NCBI GenBank assembly: GCA_017304135.1
Contig: JAFLBB010000010.1
Span: 1-64,000 of the forward strand
Direction: 5' to 3'
Source: Acidobacteriota bacterium
Lineage (GTDB): Bacteria > Acidobacteriota > Terriglobia > Bryobacterales > Bryobacteraceae
Length of the DNA stretch: 64,000 nucleotides
Shown here in pieces: positions 11,400-20,576 of this stretch (positions are counted from its first letter, which is position 1; every line of letters begins with the position of its first letter). Under the pieces are notes generated by a model. It was given only the letters and a program-made list of their open reading frames with translations, was not told the origin of the DNA and ran no database searches. A program made the translations under genes and the position numbers.

Positions 11400-12626
11400 T
11401 TACTTCTTGGGAAACTCGATGCCCAACACGGCGGCAAGGCGTCCGGCGATCGACAACATGTCGATCTCGGGCAGACGTTCGCGCTTCACGCCGGGACCCC
11501 AGAGCGCATACGTGGCGCGGTAGTCCTTGCGGAGCGGCCAGTAGCCGTGGGCGCCGCTGACGGCGCGCGGTTCCGGCTTGCCGAACTGCACGTGTTCCAT
11601 CGGCTCAAAGAGGAAGCTCCCTTTCATTGTCGGCCATAAGCGGTCGATCTCGCCGGAGGGGATTTCGCGGCCGAGGCCGTAGGCGGATTCGCCGGTGTGG
11701 CGGCGAAGGAGGGCGGCGACGGCGGGGTCCTTCGTCCAGGCGAGTGTGCCGCGGAGGGTGAGTTCGCCGGTGAGTCCTTCGCGGGCGAGGAGTTCGCGGG
11801 GATCGGCGAGGCGGTCGACGCGTTCGAAGCCGTGGTCGCTGACGAGGGCGAGGCACATGTCCTTGGGCAAAGCCTGCATCATCTGGCCGATGAGTTCGTC
11901 GACGTATTCGAGCTTGGCTTTGGAGCGCTTGGAGAAGGGGCCGGCGGCGTGGGCTTCTTCGTCGTGATCAACGAGGTGGAGGAGGATGAGGCCGGGCTTT
12001 TCGCGCTTCAGGAGATAGAGCGTGGCCAGCGTGCGCGTGCGGTCGTCCATCCATTCCTGGGGGAAGGAGGGATACTCGGCGGCGATGCTATCCATGAGGC
12101 CCGGTGTAGCGTGCTTTTCGTGGGCCTCCATATCCATGCCGGCGCCGCGGCGTTCGAAGACCTCGGGGATGTTGAAGTCGATGGCGGCGTCGACAGTGAC
12201 GGGCCATTCGACGGCCGCCGTCTTGATGCCTGCCTCGCGGGCGGCGTCGTAGAGCGGGGTGGCCTTGAGGTATTTGCGGAACCAGTAGCGGCCGCCGCCT
12301 TCTTCCTTGGGGCGGTCGTTGTTGAGGATGCCGTGGACGTCGGAGGTGACGCCGGTGATGAGGGTGGTGTGCGAGGGCCAGGTGACGGTGGGGACGACGC
12401 CGGCAACGCCATCGGCCCAGGCGCCTTCGCGGGTGATCTTGCGGAGATTCGGAATTTTGAGTCCCAAACTGTCGGCATCACGGAGGTAGCGGTGGTCGAG
12501 TCCGTCGACGGAGATGACGAGAAGCTTGCGGGGCTTTTCGGCGGCGGCTGCGACAGCGGTGGCGAAGACGCCGAGACCGAGACGGAGGGCGTTACGGCGC
12601 GAGAGCGGGGAGGAGACTGGTTCCAT
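11400..12626 (-). CDS. Secreted alkaline-phosphatase-superfamily phosphodiesterase/pyrophosphatase
   Basis: A 408-aa protein of the type I phosphodiesterase/nucleotide pyrophosphatase family in the alkaline phosphatase superfamily. The N-terminus [21 protein letters not shown] is a Tat-like signal. Metal and nucleophile motifs are visible: [14 protein letters not shown] (first metal Asp), [16 protein letters not shown] with the probable Thr nucleophile, [15 protein letters not shown] and [10 protein letters not shown]. It would hydrolyse phosphodiesters or pyrophosphates outside the cytoplasm; the substrate is uncertain. Its first 35 bp overlap the end of deoB, and tpiA follows 50 bp later, so all are one operon. 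Confidence 0.8.
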   Translation of the reverse strand: MEPVSSPLSRRNALRLGLGVFATAVAAAAEKPRKLLVISVDGLDHRYLRDADSLGLKIPNLRKITREGAWADGVAGVVPTVTWPSHTTLITGVTSDVHGILNNDRPKEEGGGRYWFRKYLKATPLYDAAREAGIKTAAVEWPVTVDAAIDFNIPEVFERRGAGMDMEAHEKHATPGLMDSIAAEYPSFPQEWMDDRTRTLATLYLLKREKPGLILLHLVDHDEEAHAAGPFSKRSKAKLEYVDELIGQMMQALPKDMCLALVSDHGFERVDRLADPRELLAREGLTGELTLRGTLAWTKDPAVAALLRRHTGESAYGLGREIPSGEIDRLWPTMKGSFLFEPMEHVQFGKPEPRAVSGAHGYWPLRKDYRATYALWGPGVKRERLPEIDMLSIAGRLAAVLGIEFPKK

Positions 12627-13779
12627 GTTCGATCCTGGTGCCGAAGTTGCCGGCCACGGTTTGGCCGATGTCGGCGAGGGTTTCGCGTGTGCCGAGGGCG
12701 GCGCCGGGCTTCACGCGCGCACCGCAGGCGAGCAGCGGCACGTACTCGCGGCTGTGGTCGGTGGAAGGCGTGGTGGGGTCGCAGCCGTGGTCGGCGGTGA
12801 GGATGAGGAGGTCGTCGGGGTGCATGCGGGCGAGGAGTTCGGGCAGCCACGCGTCGAACTCTTCGAGTGCGGTGGCGTAGCCTTCGACGTTGTTGCGGTG
12901 GCCGTAGAGCATGTCGAAATCGACGAGGTTGGTCCAGAGCAGGGCGGCGGTTTCGCCGTTGAGTTCGTCGAGCGCTTCGAGGGTTTTCACCATGCCGTCG
13001 GCGTTGGTTTTGGTTTTGACGTGGGGTCCGATGCCACGGCCTAAGAATACGTCGTAGATCTTGCCGACACTATAAACAATGGGTTTCGGATTGGTGGCGG
13101 CGAGCTGATCGAGGAGCATGCCGCGGCGCGGGGGCGTGGCGAAATCCTTGCGATTGGAGGTGCGGGTGTAGGCGCCGCTGGAGCCGAGGAAGGGGCGGGC
13201 GATGACGCGGCCCACCTCGTGGGGACCGGTAAGGATGGCGCGGGCGGCTTCGCACATGCGGTAGAGCTCGGGGATCGGGATGACCTCTTCGTGGGCGGCG
13301 ATCTGAAAGACGCTGTCGGCTGAGGTGTAGACGATGGGCTTGCCGGTGCGGACGTGTTCGTCGCCGAGCTCAGCGATGATCTCGGTGCCGCTGGCGGGCT
13401 TGTTGGCGAGCCAGCCGCGGCCGATGGCGCGCTCGAAGGCGTCCATGACGTCCGGCGGGAAGCCGTGCGGATACATGGGCAGGGGTTGGTCAAGCAAGAT
13501 GCCGGCCATCTCCCAGTGTCCGGTGGTGGTGTCCTTGCCGGGAGAGCGGAGGGCGATCTTGCCGTAAGCTCCGGTGGGGGCGGCGGCGGGAGCGAGGCCG
13601 GCCAGGGGCTTGATGTTGCCGAGGCCGATGCGGCAGAGGTTGGGAAGAGCCAGGCCGCGGTGGCGGGCGATGTTGCCGAGGGTGTCGCTGCCTTCGTCGC
13701 CATAGGCAGCGGCGTCGGGCATCTCACCGATGCCGACGCTGTCGAGGACGATCCAGATGATGCGGCGGTAAGGGGCCAT
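12592..13779 (-). CDS. deoB: Phosphopentomutase
   Basis: A 395-aa cytoplasmic enzyme that interconverts ribose-1-phosphate (or the deoxy form) and ribose-5-phosphate. The start [20 protein letters not shown] is the hallmark of DeoB, with GSDTLGNIA next (catalytic Thr region), and [12 protein letters not shown] further on. The C-terminal [20 protein letters not shown] carries the second metal site. It would convert the ribose-1-phosphate made by the nucleoside phosphorylase at 4365-5168. It starts 7 bp after the TlpA-like gene and overlaps the downstream phosphodiesterase by 35 bp. Confidence 0.95.
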   Translation of the reverse strand: MAPYRRIIWIVLDSVGIGEMPDAAAYGDEGSDTLGNIARHRGLALPNLCRIGLGNIKPLAGLAPAAAPTGAYGKIALRSPGKDTTTGHWEMAGILLDQPLPMYPHGFPPDVMDAFERAIGRGWLANKPASGTEIIAELGDEHVRTGKPIVYTSADSVFQIAAHEEVIPIPELYRMCEAARAILTGPHEVGRVIARPFLGSSGAYTRTSNRKDFATPPRRGMLLDQLAATNPKPIVYSVGKIYDVFLGRGIGPHVKTKTNADGMVKTLEALDELNGETAALLWTNLVDFDMLYGHRNNVEGYATALEEFDAWLPELLARMHPDDLLILTADHGCDPTTPSTDHSREYVPLLACGARVKPGAALGTRETLADIGQTVAGNFGTRIEHGTSLLPALAP

Positions 13780-13786
13780 GGCGGAC

Positions 13787-15043
13787 CTACTTTTCGGCGA
13801 GCGCCTGTTGGATGCGGTCGCTCAGCATGTCAGTGAACTTCTCCATGATGTAGCCGTTCATGCGCGCGGAGACCTCGCCTCGGGTGTTGAAGACGACGGT
13901 GGTGGGAATGGAGCTGACGCGGAGGAGCGAGGCGAGGCCGTCGTCGAAGTAGACGGTTTTCTTCCAGCCGTTCTTGTCGAGGAAGGGCTTGACGAGGGAG
14001 CGGTCCTCGTCGGTGCTGAGGTTGAGGAAGACGACATCGGGGTTGGAGGCGAAGCGCTGCTTCACGGCCTCGTAGAGGGGCTGCTGGGCGCGGCAGGGGC
14101 CGCACCAGGTGGCCCAGAAGTCGATGACGACGACCTTGCCGCGGAGCTTGGCGAGCTCGAACTTTTCGCCACCGAGACCGCTGATGGTGAACTCCATGGG
14201 CTCGCTGACGAAGACGTTGGGGTCGATGGCGCGAAGGCGGGTTTTGCGGTCATCGATGGCCTTCTTCACGCGATCATAGGCGGCGAGCAGGTGTTCGCCC
14301 AGGGCTGAATCGGAGATTCCGGCCTTTTTCTGCCATTCGGCGAGACGGGCGCGGTCCTTGGCGCGGCCTTCGGATTCGGTCTGCTCGCTGGTGAGCATGA
14401 AGGCTTCGCAGAGGTGGGGGACTGCCTCGGCGGTCTTCCCTGCCCTGTCGAGCCAGCGGGCGAGTTCGCGGGCGGACTCGGCGGAAGGGGCTTCGGCGAA
14501 GCTCTTGCGGGCGAGTTCGATGGCTTCGGCGGGTTTGCCGAGGTTGCCGGTGGCGCGGCTCTGGTAGACGTAGGCTTTGCCGAGCAGGATCTGGCGCTGC
14601 TCCCACTGCGCGGCGGCGCCGGGAGTGCCCGGCGAGAGTTCGGCCTGGGCGCGGACGGCGGCTTCCAGTTTCTGCGCGTATTCGAGGGCGCGGCGGGCGT
14701 TGGCGGCGTCATCGGTGGAGAGCAACTGGCGGGCAACGCGTTCGAGCAGGTCGGCGTTGGTGGTTTCGCGGGCGAGCACGCGTTCTCCATAGAGGACGGT
14801 GCGGCGCCCGTCGCGCAGTTCGATGCTCGCCTTGACGAGGGCGCGCTCGAGTTCGGGGCGCTGGATGGTTTGCGGGTACTTTTGCAGGTGGCGCTCAATG
14901 GCGCGGATGAACTCCACCTGGCTCGATCCGGCTTCGCTCAAGCCGGCGCGGAGGTCAGCCTGTTCGTTAGCTGGGACGTCCTGGGCTGTGAGGGGGACGA
15001 CGAGCGCGCAGGCAAGCAGCGCGGCGATGAGAAGCCGCATCAT
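13787..15043 (-). CDS. Periplasmic TlpA/ResA-like thioredoxin with N-terminal helical repeat region
   Basis: A 418-aa exported protein. The signal peptide is [18 protein letters not shown]. Residues ~30-260 form a helical region resembling tetratricopeptide repeats ([34 protein letters not shown] and similar). The C-terminal ~150 residues are a TlpA/ResA thioredoxin domain with redox-active [11 protein letters not shown] and the cis-Pro segment [10 protein letters not shown]. It should reduce disulfides in the periplasm, perhaps of apocytochromes. Its ATG overlaps the upstream gene's stop by four bases; deoB follows by 7 bp. Why a redox protein sits among nucleoside genes is unclear. Confidence 0.82.
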   Translation of the reverse strand: MMRLLIAALLACALVVPLTAQDVPANEQADLRAGLSEAGSSQVEFIRAIERHLQKYPQTIQRPELERALVKASIELRDGRRTVLYGERVLARETTNADLLERVARQLLSTDDAANARRALEYAQKLEAAVRAQAELSPGTPGAAAQWEQRQILLGKAYVYQSRATGNLGKPAEAIELARKSFAEAPSAESARELARWLDRAGKTAEAVPHLCEAFMLTSEQTESEGRAKDRARLAEWQKKAGISDSALGEHLLAAYDRVKKAIDDRKTRLRAIDPNVFVSEPMEFTISGLGGEKFELAKLRGKVVVIDFWATWCGPCRAQQPLYEAVKQRFASNPDVVFLNLSTDEDRSLVKPFLDKNGWKKTVYFDDGLASLLRVSSIPTTVVFNTRGEVSARMNGYIMEKFTDMLSDRIQQALAEK

Positions 15044-15660
15044 TCAGCTGCCTTTCCATTGGCGCGGATGGTGGCGGCGAGGCCGGCGGCGCGTTCGCGG
15101 GCCATGTTGAGGTAGGAGTCGTTTTTGGCCACGCGGTCAAGCCAGGGCAGGAACTGATCGGAGGCCACGAGGCGGCCGCGTTCCATGGCGGCCTGGAACT
15201 GCAGCAGCACCTTGTTCACGCCGAGTTTGTCGAAGCGCACGGCGCGTTCGAGGGCGAAGACGTGCTGTTCGGTTTCGGCGATCTTCTCGAACCATTCCTG
15301 AATGGCCTTGCCGTCGAGGTCGGTGGTGAAGTTGAACTTCACTTCGTTCTTTGTGGCGCCGTCTTCCCAACGATAGGTCTTGTCGCCCATTTTGGCGACC
15401 TTGAGGCCGGACTCGAGTTCGCGTTTGAAGTAGTCGAGCTTGGCTGCGAGCTCAAAGATCTGTTGTGTGTCGGCTTCGGCGAGTTTGAACTTGAGGGGCT
15501 GCTGATCGTCGGGGGCTTCTTTATAGAGGACGTCGCCGGATTGTTCGAGGGTGATTTCGACGAAGGCCGGCGTGCTGCCGGGGAAGGACTTGGAGTAGAC
15601 GATACGGGGAGCGGCCGGGGCGAGCGCGGCGACGACGAGAAGTGTGGCGAGGAGTTTCAT
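15040..15660 (-). CDS. Conserved secreted protein of unknown function
   Basis: A 206-aa protein with a clear signal peptide ([20 protein letters not shown]). I recognise no family. The body is mostly polar, with [19 protein letters not shown] near the start, a [20 protein letters not shown] helix in the middle and several Lys/Glu-rich helices. No Cys occurs, so it is not a substrate of the neighbouring thioredoxin's disulfide chemistry. It overlaps ruvC upstream and the TlpA-like gene downstream by four bases each, so it is firmly part of this operon. Its role is unknown; a periplasmic accessory of the TlpA-like protein is only a guess. Confidence 0.75.
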   Translation of the reverse strand: MKLLATLLVVAALAPAAPRIVYSKSFPGSTPAFVEITLEQSGDVLYKEAPDDQQPLKFKLAEADTQQIFELAAKLDYFKRELESGLKVAKMGDKTYRWEDGATKNEVKFNFTTDLDGKAIQEWFEKIAETEQHVFALERAVRFDKLGVNKVLLQFQAAMERGRLVASDQFLPWLDRVAKNDSYLNMARERAAGLAATIRANGKAAE

Positions 15661-16166
15661 GCGCGCACCGCCGCTTTGTTCAGGCCGAGGGATTCGAAGC
15701 GCGCCCGGGTGGCTTCACAGACGGCGACGGCGAGCGCGTCGCAGGCGTCGGGCAAGTGGACGGGGGTGGCTTCGCCGAGCAGCGACTTCATCATGAATTG
15801 CACTTGTTCCTTGGCGGCGTGTCCGTGGCCGACGACGCTCTTTTTCACCTCGAGGGCGGAGTGCTCACTCACCGCCAGGCCCGCTTCGGCCGAGACGAGC
15901 AGGGCGACGCCGCGCACCTGGGCGAGTTTGAGCGCGCTTTGGGCGTTGGCGGCGTGGAAGACCTCCTCTACCGAGGCGCGTTCAGGGGCATGGGCGGCGA
16001 TGACCTCACGCAGGCCTTGGGCGATACGGAGAAGGCGCTCGGCCATGGGGTGGCGCGGGTTGGTGCGGATCGTGCCGGCGGCGACGAGCAGGTGGCGCAG
16101 GCCGTCGGAGTCGATGACACCGTATCCGGTCCGTTCGGTTCCGCAGTCGATGCCCAGTATGCGCAC
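15657..16166 (-). CDS. ruvC: Crossover junction endodeoxyribonuclease RuvC
   Basis: A 169-aa Holliday-junction resolvase. The first catalytic Asp is in [19 protein letters not shown], the Glu in [20 protein letters not shown] and the final acidic pair in [15 protein letters not shown], all in the usual order and spacing. Length is typical. It follows yebC by 15 bp, the common yebC-ruvC order, but ruvA and ruvB are not present next to it in this window. Its last four bases overlap the start of the secreted protein gene. The overlaps suggest translational coupling along the operon. Confidence 0.95.
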   Translation of the reverse strand: MRILGIDCGTERTGYGVIDSDGLRHLLVAAGTIRTNPRHPMAERLLRIAQGLREVIAAHAPERASVEEVFHAANAQSALKLAQVRGVALLVSAEAGLAVSEHSALEVKKSVVGHGHAAKEQVQFMMKSLLGEATPVHLPDACDALAVAVCEATRARFESLGLNKAAVRA

Positions 16167-16181
16167 CCTGGCCTCAGCCGG

Positions 16182-16925
16182 TTATTCCATGCCTTCGAGT
16201 TCGCTCTCGTCGATATCGAAGTTTGAGTAGACGTCCTGCACGTCGTCATGGTCGTCAAGCGTTTCGTGCAGTTTGAGCATGGCCCTGGCCTGGGAGCCTT
16301 CGAGCTTGACGAGGTTGTCGGCGACGTAGGAAAGTTCGGCCGATTCGGTAGCGATGCCGGCCTTTTGCAGCGCGTCGATGACGGCCTGGTGGCAATCGAC
16401 GGGGGAGAGGATTTCGAACTGTTCGCCGTCGTTGAGGATGTCCTCGGCGCCGGCTTCCAGGCAGACGTCCATCAGTTTCTCTTCGGTGGCCAGTTCTTGA
16501 TTGATGAAGATCTGGCTGCGGCGTTTGAACATCCAGGCGACGCTGCCGGGCTCGCCGAGGTTGCCGCCGTGCTTGCCAAAGACGTGACGGATTTCGCTGG
16601 CGGTGCGGTTGCGGTTGTCGGTGGCGATGGAGACCAGGACGGCGGCGCCGCCGGGGCCATAGCCTTCGTACATGATCTCTTCGATCTGGCCGCCTTCGAG
16701 TTCGCCGGTGCCGCGCATGATGCCGCGCTTGATGTTGTCGGCGGGCATGGAAACGGCTTTGGCGGCCGTGATGGCGGTGCGCAGGCGGGCGTTTGAGTCG
16801 GGGTCGCCGCCGCTGCGCGCGGCGATGACGATTTCCTTGATCAAGCGGGTGAAGACCTTGCCACGCTTGGAATCAAGCGCGGCCTTCTTGTGCTTAATCG
16901 TGTGCCATTTAGAGTGTCCTGACAT
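16182..16925 (-). CDS. yebC: YebC/PmpR-family translation/transcription factor
   Basis: A 247-aa cytoplasmic protein. The start SGHSKWHTIKHKKAALDSKR is diagnostic of the YebC/PmpR family, followed by FTRLIKEIVIAARSGGDPD, MPADNIKRGIMRGTGE and the GPGGAAVLVSIATDNRNRT segment. Members have been described as DNA-binding regulators and, more recently, as factors helping ribosomes through difficult (for example polyproline) stretches. It is the first gene of the operon running down to tpiA. The C-terminal acidic tail (SNFDIDESELEGME) is unremarkable. The upstream region to 17023 is short and includes the terminator of receptor 2. Confidence 0.95.
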   Translation of the reverse strand: MSGHSKWHTIKHKKAALDSKRGKVFTRLIKEIVIAARSGGDPDSNARLRTAITAAKAVSMPADNIKRGIMRGTGELEGGQIEEIMYEGYGPGGAAVLVSIATDNRNRTASEIRHVFGKHGGNLGEPGSVAWMFKRRSQIFINQELATEEKLMDVCLEAGAEDILNDGEQFEILSPVDCHQAVIDALQKAGIATESAELSYVADNLVKLEGSQARAMLKLHETLDDHDDVQDVYSNFDIDESELEGME

Positions 16926-17023
16926 ACCGGGTCTTTACGAGTGAAATGGAGTTGTTGCAGGGGTGCTGCTGAATCTTTCAAGATAACACGCGGCGGAGCG
17001 GGGGCGGGGTGAATGGGGCGCTG

Positions 17024-17068
17024 GGGAAAGAAAAAAGGCCCTGCCTCCGGGGGGGAGACAGGGCCTTT
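17024..17068 (-). terminator. Rho-independent terminator of receptor 2
   Basis: On the minus strand AAAGGCCCTG (17068-17059) pairs perfectly with CAGGGCCTTT (17043-17034) around a 15-base loop, followed by a T-rich tail (TTTTTTCTTT). It starts 17 bp after the receptor 2 stop codon. Confidence 0.85.
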
Positions 17069-17084
17069 GGTTTGCGCGGGTTCC

Positions 17085-20000
17085 TTAGAACACGAAGCGG
17101 GCGCCCAACTGAATGAAGCGCGCGTTCTGGCCGACGGTGGTGTACTGCCCGAAGTCGGGGGCAGTGATGACGCGGCTGACGTCCTGGAACGAGGTGTTGT
17201 TGAACACGTTATAGAGCTCGGCACGGAACTGGAAGCGGACCGATTCCGTGATGTTGAAGTTCTTATAGATGTTCCAATCGAAGTTGCGCTCGCCGTTGAG
17301 GCGGAGGACGTTGCGGCCCATGCCGCCGAAGTTGCCGAGCAGGGGCTGGGAGAGGCCGAGGCTGGTGGCGTAGCTGGAAACAGCCTGGACGCCGTCGGGG
17401 CTGGCCGTGCCGAAGGGAGCGCCGGCCGAGCGGGCGGGCTTCCAATCGATGTTCACGGGCCCGCTGGCATTGGGGCGGACCTGGCCGCCGCCGCCGAGCA
17501 CGGTGAGCGGGTTAAGGCCGCGGCGGACGCCGGAGTCGAGGGTGACCGGGAAGCCGGTGCGGAAGCTGGTGATGCCGGAGAAGCCCCAGCCGGCGACGAT
17601 GGTGCGGACGAAGCGGTTGCTCGAGCCACGCAGCCAGGGCAGCTCCCAGTTATGGGTGAGGACGAGGCGCTGGTTCAAGTCAAACTGCGAAACCGAGCGG
17701 TTGTCGCGGTTGTTGAGGGGGTTCTGCTGGTTGGAGCTGTCGTTGATGAGCACGCCCAACACGTCGCTGCCATCGTCGATGGACTTGGCGAAGGTGTAGG
17801 AGGCCGACAGGGTGAGGTTGCTCATGCGCTTGCTCACTTCGAACTGGGCCGAATGGTAGTTGGAGTTGGCCGAGCTGTCGACCCAAACGATGCCGTTGTA
17901 GCGGGGGTCGATGCGGTTGCTGACGGTGGTGGCGCCGCCGCTCTGGCGAGTGAACTGGGACTGGAAGGCGGCCAGACGGGCGGTTTCATCGGCGACGCTG
18001 GTGGCGGCGCGCTCGGGGGCGGCCACGAGATTGAGGTCGCGCGAGCGCGACAGGTAGTTGCCCTTGGTGCCGACGTAGTTGGCTTTGACGACGAGACCGC
18101 TGAGGACTTCGCGCTGGATGCCGACGTTGAACTGGTGGACCTGGGGATTGCGCAGGTTCTGGTCGATGGCCGGCGAGATGGCGCCGAAGTTGCGGACGGT
18201 CTGGGACAGGCTGCCGACCTGAGACAGGGTCTCACGCTGGATCTGGGCCGTGCCGGCGGCGAGGGCGGCGAAGCTGTTGGCACCGGTGATGCCACCGCCG
18301 GTGAGCGAGGCGGTGATCATGAGCGGCGGCAGGAAGCGCTGGTTGGTGATGGGGTTGAGGAAGATGAAGTCGTAGGCGACGCCGTAGCCGCCGCGGATGA
18401 CGGTCTTCTGGTCGCCGAAGGGCGTCCAAGCGAAGCCGAGGCGGGGGCCCCAGTTGTAGTTGCTTTGGAAGGAAGGCTTGCCCGACTCCATCAAGCCGAA
18501 CGGGCCGCCGCCGGCAGCGCCGTAGGCGGCATTGTTGTTGAGGTTGAGGTTGGAGATGCGGCCGTTCACTTCGGTGGGGCCACCGGCGAACTCCATACGC
18601 AGGCCGAGGTTGACGGTGAGGTTGCGGCTCACCTTCCAATCGTCCTGGACGTAGCCAAAGACGTTGTTCACGCGGTTGTTGCGGTTGGAGTCGCCGAGGC
18701 GCTGCTGGTAGACGGCGGGCGTGCCGGACCCGAAAGCGGCGAAGGAGGCGAACTGGAAGACGGGGCGGACGAGCGCATCGAAGACGCTGTCGGCCTGCAG
18801 GTAGTAATACTGGCCGCCGAACTTGACGTTGTGCGCGCCCTTAATGAGGGTGAAGTTGTCGGTGAACTCATAGGTTTTCTGCTCGCGGCCCTGAGGAAGG
18901 CCTTCCCAGACGCCGAGGCTGGTGACACCGGCATCCTGGAAGATGAGGCGGACGCCGAGCGGATAGGGCGTGTCGATGGGGAAGCCGGCGTCGCTCTGGC
19001 CGAAGCCGAAGCGGAACTCATTGACCATGGTGGGCGAGAAAGTGTGGGTGTGGGCGGCGAGGGCCTGGCGCGGGGAGCCGGCGTTGTTGGCGCCGAAGCC
19101 GGGCAGGTTGGAGCCGACAAAGGTCAAACTGGTGGAGGCGCTGACCTGATTGGAGGGGTTATAGCGGACCCACAGGGTGTCTTTGGCGGTGAGATTGAAG
19201 TCGCCGCGGAGGTTCACCTTCCAGACGTCGGAGACGTTGGGGGCGGCGGTGGTGATCTGGCCGGTGGGATCGGTGGGGACCTTGTACTGATCGAGGAGGG
19301 CCTTGGCCGTGGGGTCAGTGACGGCGGCGACCTGAGTGGGGGTGGGGACGCGGGCAATGCGCGTGGCGCCGGCGCCGCGCTGCTTCTGGCCTTCGTAGGC
19401 CACGTTGAAGAAGGCCTTGTTGCGGAGGTCGACCACCTTGGGGATGTAGACCGGGCCGCCGACGACGAAGCCGTACTGGTTGAAGCGGGTGATGTTGGTC
19501 TTGCCGGTGGTATCAAAGAAGGGGCGGGCGTTGAGCTTATCGTTCTGGAAATACTCAAACAGCTCGCCGTGCAGGGCGTTGCCGCCGTTCTTGGTGAGGT
19601 AGAGCACCTGGGCGCTGGAGTTGCGGCCGTATTCGGCGCTGAAGTTGTTGGTGATCACCTTCACTTCGGCGATGGTATTGAAGATGAGCGGGGTGAGCGC
19701 GCCGCCGGTGCCGGTGACCGACACGTCGGTGGTGGTGATGCCGTCGACGGTGATGTTGTTGCCGCGGCCACGGCCGCCGTTGGAGTTGAAGCTGCCCGAG
19801 CTGAGGAATGAGTTGTTCGCGGTGACCGGAGCGACGCCGGGCAGCACGAGGGCGAACAGGTTCGGGTTGCGGTTCACCGGGATATCGAGCACAGCTTTGC
19901 CGACCACGGCGGTCTGAATCTGGGCGTTTTGGGTATCCAACTGTGCCACGGCGTCGGTGACGGTGACGGTTTCGGTGACCTGGCCGACTTCGAGCGCGAA

Positions 20001-20309
20001 GCGCAAGCTGGTGATTTCACCGGCGCGGACGCTGGCTTGGGAAGTGGTAGTGCGGAAGCCGCTGGCCTCGGCCTTCACTTCATAGGAACCGATTCGCAGA
20101 AGGGCAAAGTTGAACGTGCCTTCCGAGTTCACCTGGCCTTCGCGGAGTTCACCGGTATCGAGGCTTCTCAAGGTGACTTTGGCCTGGGAGACGGCGCCAC
20201 CCTGTCCATCCAGCACGACCCCACGCAGATCACCCGTGATCTGCGCCGAAGCAACCGTTGCCGATGCCAGGAGGGATGCCGCCAGGAGGAGATGTGAATA
20301 CTGTTTCAT
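17085..20309 (-). CDS. Oar-like TonB-dependent outer-membrane receptor 2
   Basis: A 1074-aa outer-membrane receptor of the same type as receptor 1. The signal peptide MKQYSHLLLAASLLASATVA is followed by a carboxypeptidase-regulatory-like domain (GDLRGVVLDGQGGAVSQAKV to SYEVKAEASGFRTT), a plug (VAQLDTQNAQIQTAVVGKAV, VNRNPNLFALVLPGV) and a barrel ending in terminal Phe (RFVF). The frame is open up to 20417, but ATG 20309 begins the signal peptide and has AAAGGA eight bases upstream. The probable substrate is unknown; Acidobacteriota carry many paralogues, presumably for different polymers or peptides. It is followed by a strong terminator and preceded by a conspicuous set of inverted repeats, so it is a single-gene transcript. 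Confidence 0.92.
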   Translation of the reverse strand: MKQYSHLLLAASLLASATVASAQITGDLRGVVLDGQGGAVSQAKVTLRSLDTGELREGQVNSEGTFNFALLRIGSYEVKAEASGFRTTTSQASVRAGEITSLRFALEVGQVTETVTVTDAVAQLDTQNAQIQTAVVGKAVLDIPVNRNPNLFALVLPGVAPVTANNSFLSSGSFNSNGGRGRGNNITVDGITTTDVSVTGTGGALTPLIFNTIAEVKVITNNFSAEYGRNSSAQVLYLTKNGGNALHGELFEYFQNDKLNARPFFDTTGKTNITRFNQYGFVVGGPVYIPKVVDLRNKAFFNVAYEGQKQRGAGATRIARVPTPTQVAAVTDPTAKALLDQYKVPTDPTGQITTAAPNVSDVWKVNLRGDFNLTAKDTLWVRYNPSNQVSASTSLTFVGSNLPGFGANNAGSPRQALAAHTHTFSPTMVNEFRFGFGQSDAGFPIDTPYPLGVRLIFQDAGVTSLGVWEGLPQGREQKTYEFTDNFTLIKGAHNVKFGGQYYYLQADSVFDALVRPVFQFASFAAFGSGTPAVYQQRLGDSNRNNRVNNVFGYVQDDWKVSRNLTVNLGLRMEFAGGPTEVNGRISNLNLNNNAAYGAAGGGPFGLMESGKPSFQSNYNWGPRLGFAWTPFGDQKTVIRGGYGVAYDFIFLNPITNQRFLPPLMITASLTGGGITGANSFAALAAGTAQIQRETLSQVGSLSQTVRNFGAISPAIDQNLRNPQVHQFNVGIQREVLSGLVVKANYVGTKGNYLSRSRDLNLVAAPERAATSVADETARLAAFQSQFTRQSGGATTVSNRIDPRYNGIVWVDSSANSNYHSAQFEVSKRMSNLTLSASYTFAKSIDDGSDVLGVLINDSSNQQNPLNNRDNRSVSQFDLNQRLVLTHNWELPWLRGSSNRFVRTIVAGWGFSGITSFRTGFPVTLDSGVRRGLNPLTVLGGGGQVRPNASGPVNIDWKPARSAGAPFGTASPDGVQAVSSYATSLGLSQPLLGNFGGMGRNVLRLNGERNFDWNIYKNFNITESVRFQFRAELYNVFNNTSFQDVSRVITAPDFGQYTTVGQNARFIQLGARFVF

Positions 20310-20429
20310 TCTGGTCCTTTCCCCATAGTTGTGCATAGAGCAGCAATTTCGAGTGGGTTTGTCGTCTAGATGAAGCAATCTTCGTTCCAGATGCAAAACT
20401 CTTTCAAATACTTGCATATACGCAACTGT

Positions 20430-20480
20430 GGAAACCGTTTCCTACAAGTTTCAGTATGATTGCTACTGTTTTAGGAAACG
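20430..20480. promoter_or_regulatory. Nested inverted repeats, possible LacI-type operators, upstream of receptor 2
   Basis: GGAAACCGTTTCC (20430-20442) is a near-perfect palindrome resembling LacI/GalR-family operators. CGTTTCCTA (20436-20444) also pairs with TAGGAAACG (20472-20480), with an inner CAGTA/TACTG pair (20452-20456, 20464-20468). This lies about 120 bp upstream of the receptor 2 start. The regulator is not in the window. Confidence 0.45.
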
Positions 20481-20492
20481 AAGCGGCGGAAT

Positions 20493-20519
20493 GGAGGCGG
20501 CCGGGTGGCGGCCGCCTCC
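20493..20519. terminator. GC-rich hairpin after nrfA, possible terminator
   Basis: GGAGGCGGCC (20493-20502) and GGCCGCCTCC (20510-20519) pair perfectly with a 7-base loop. It lies about 60 bp beyond the nrfA stop (minus strand) but has no good U-tract, so its terminating role is uncertain. Confidence 0.45.
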
Positions 20520-20576
20520 TGGATTCGCATTTCTTTCCCCACGCTGTGAGCGTGAGAAAGGAACCGTTCAGCCTGG

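Noticed and set aside
17013-19811. A 932-codon plus-strand frame
   Set aside because: It is the antisense of TonB receptor 2; composition is repetitive Gly/Ala/Glu/Asp/Val and no family is seen.
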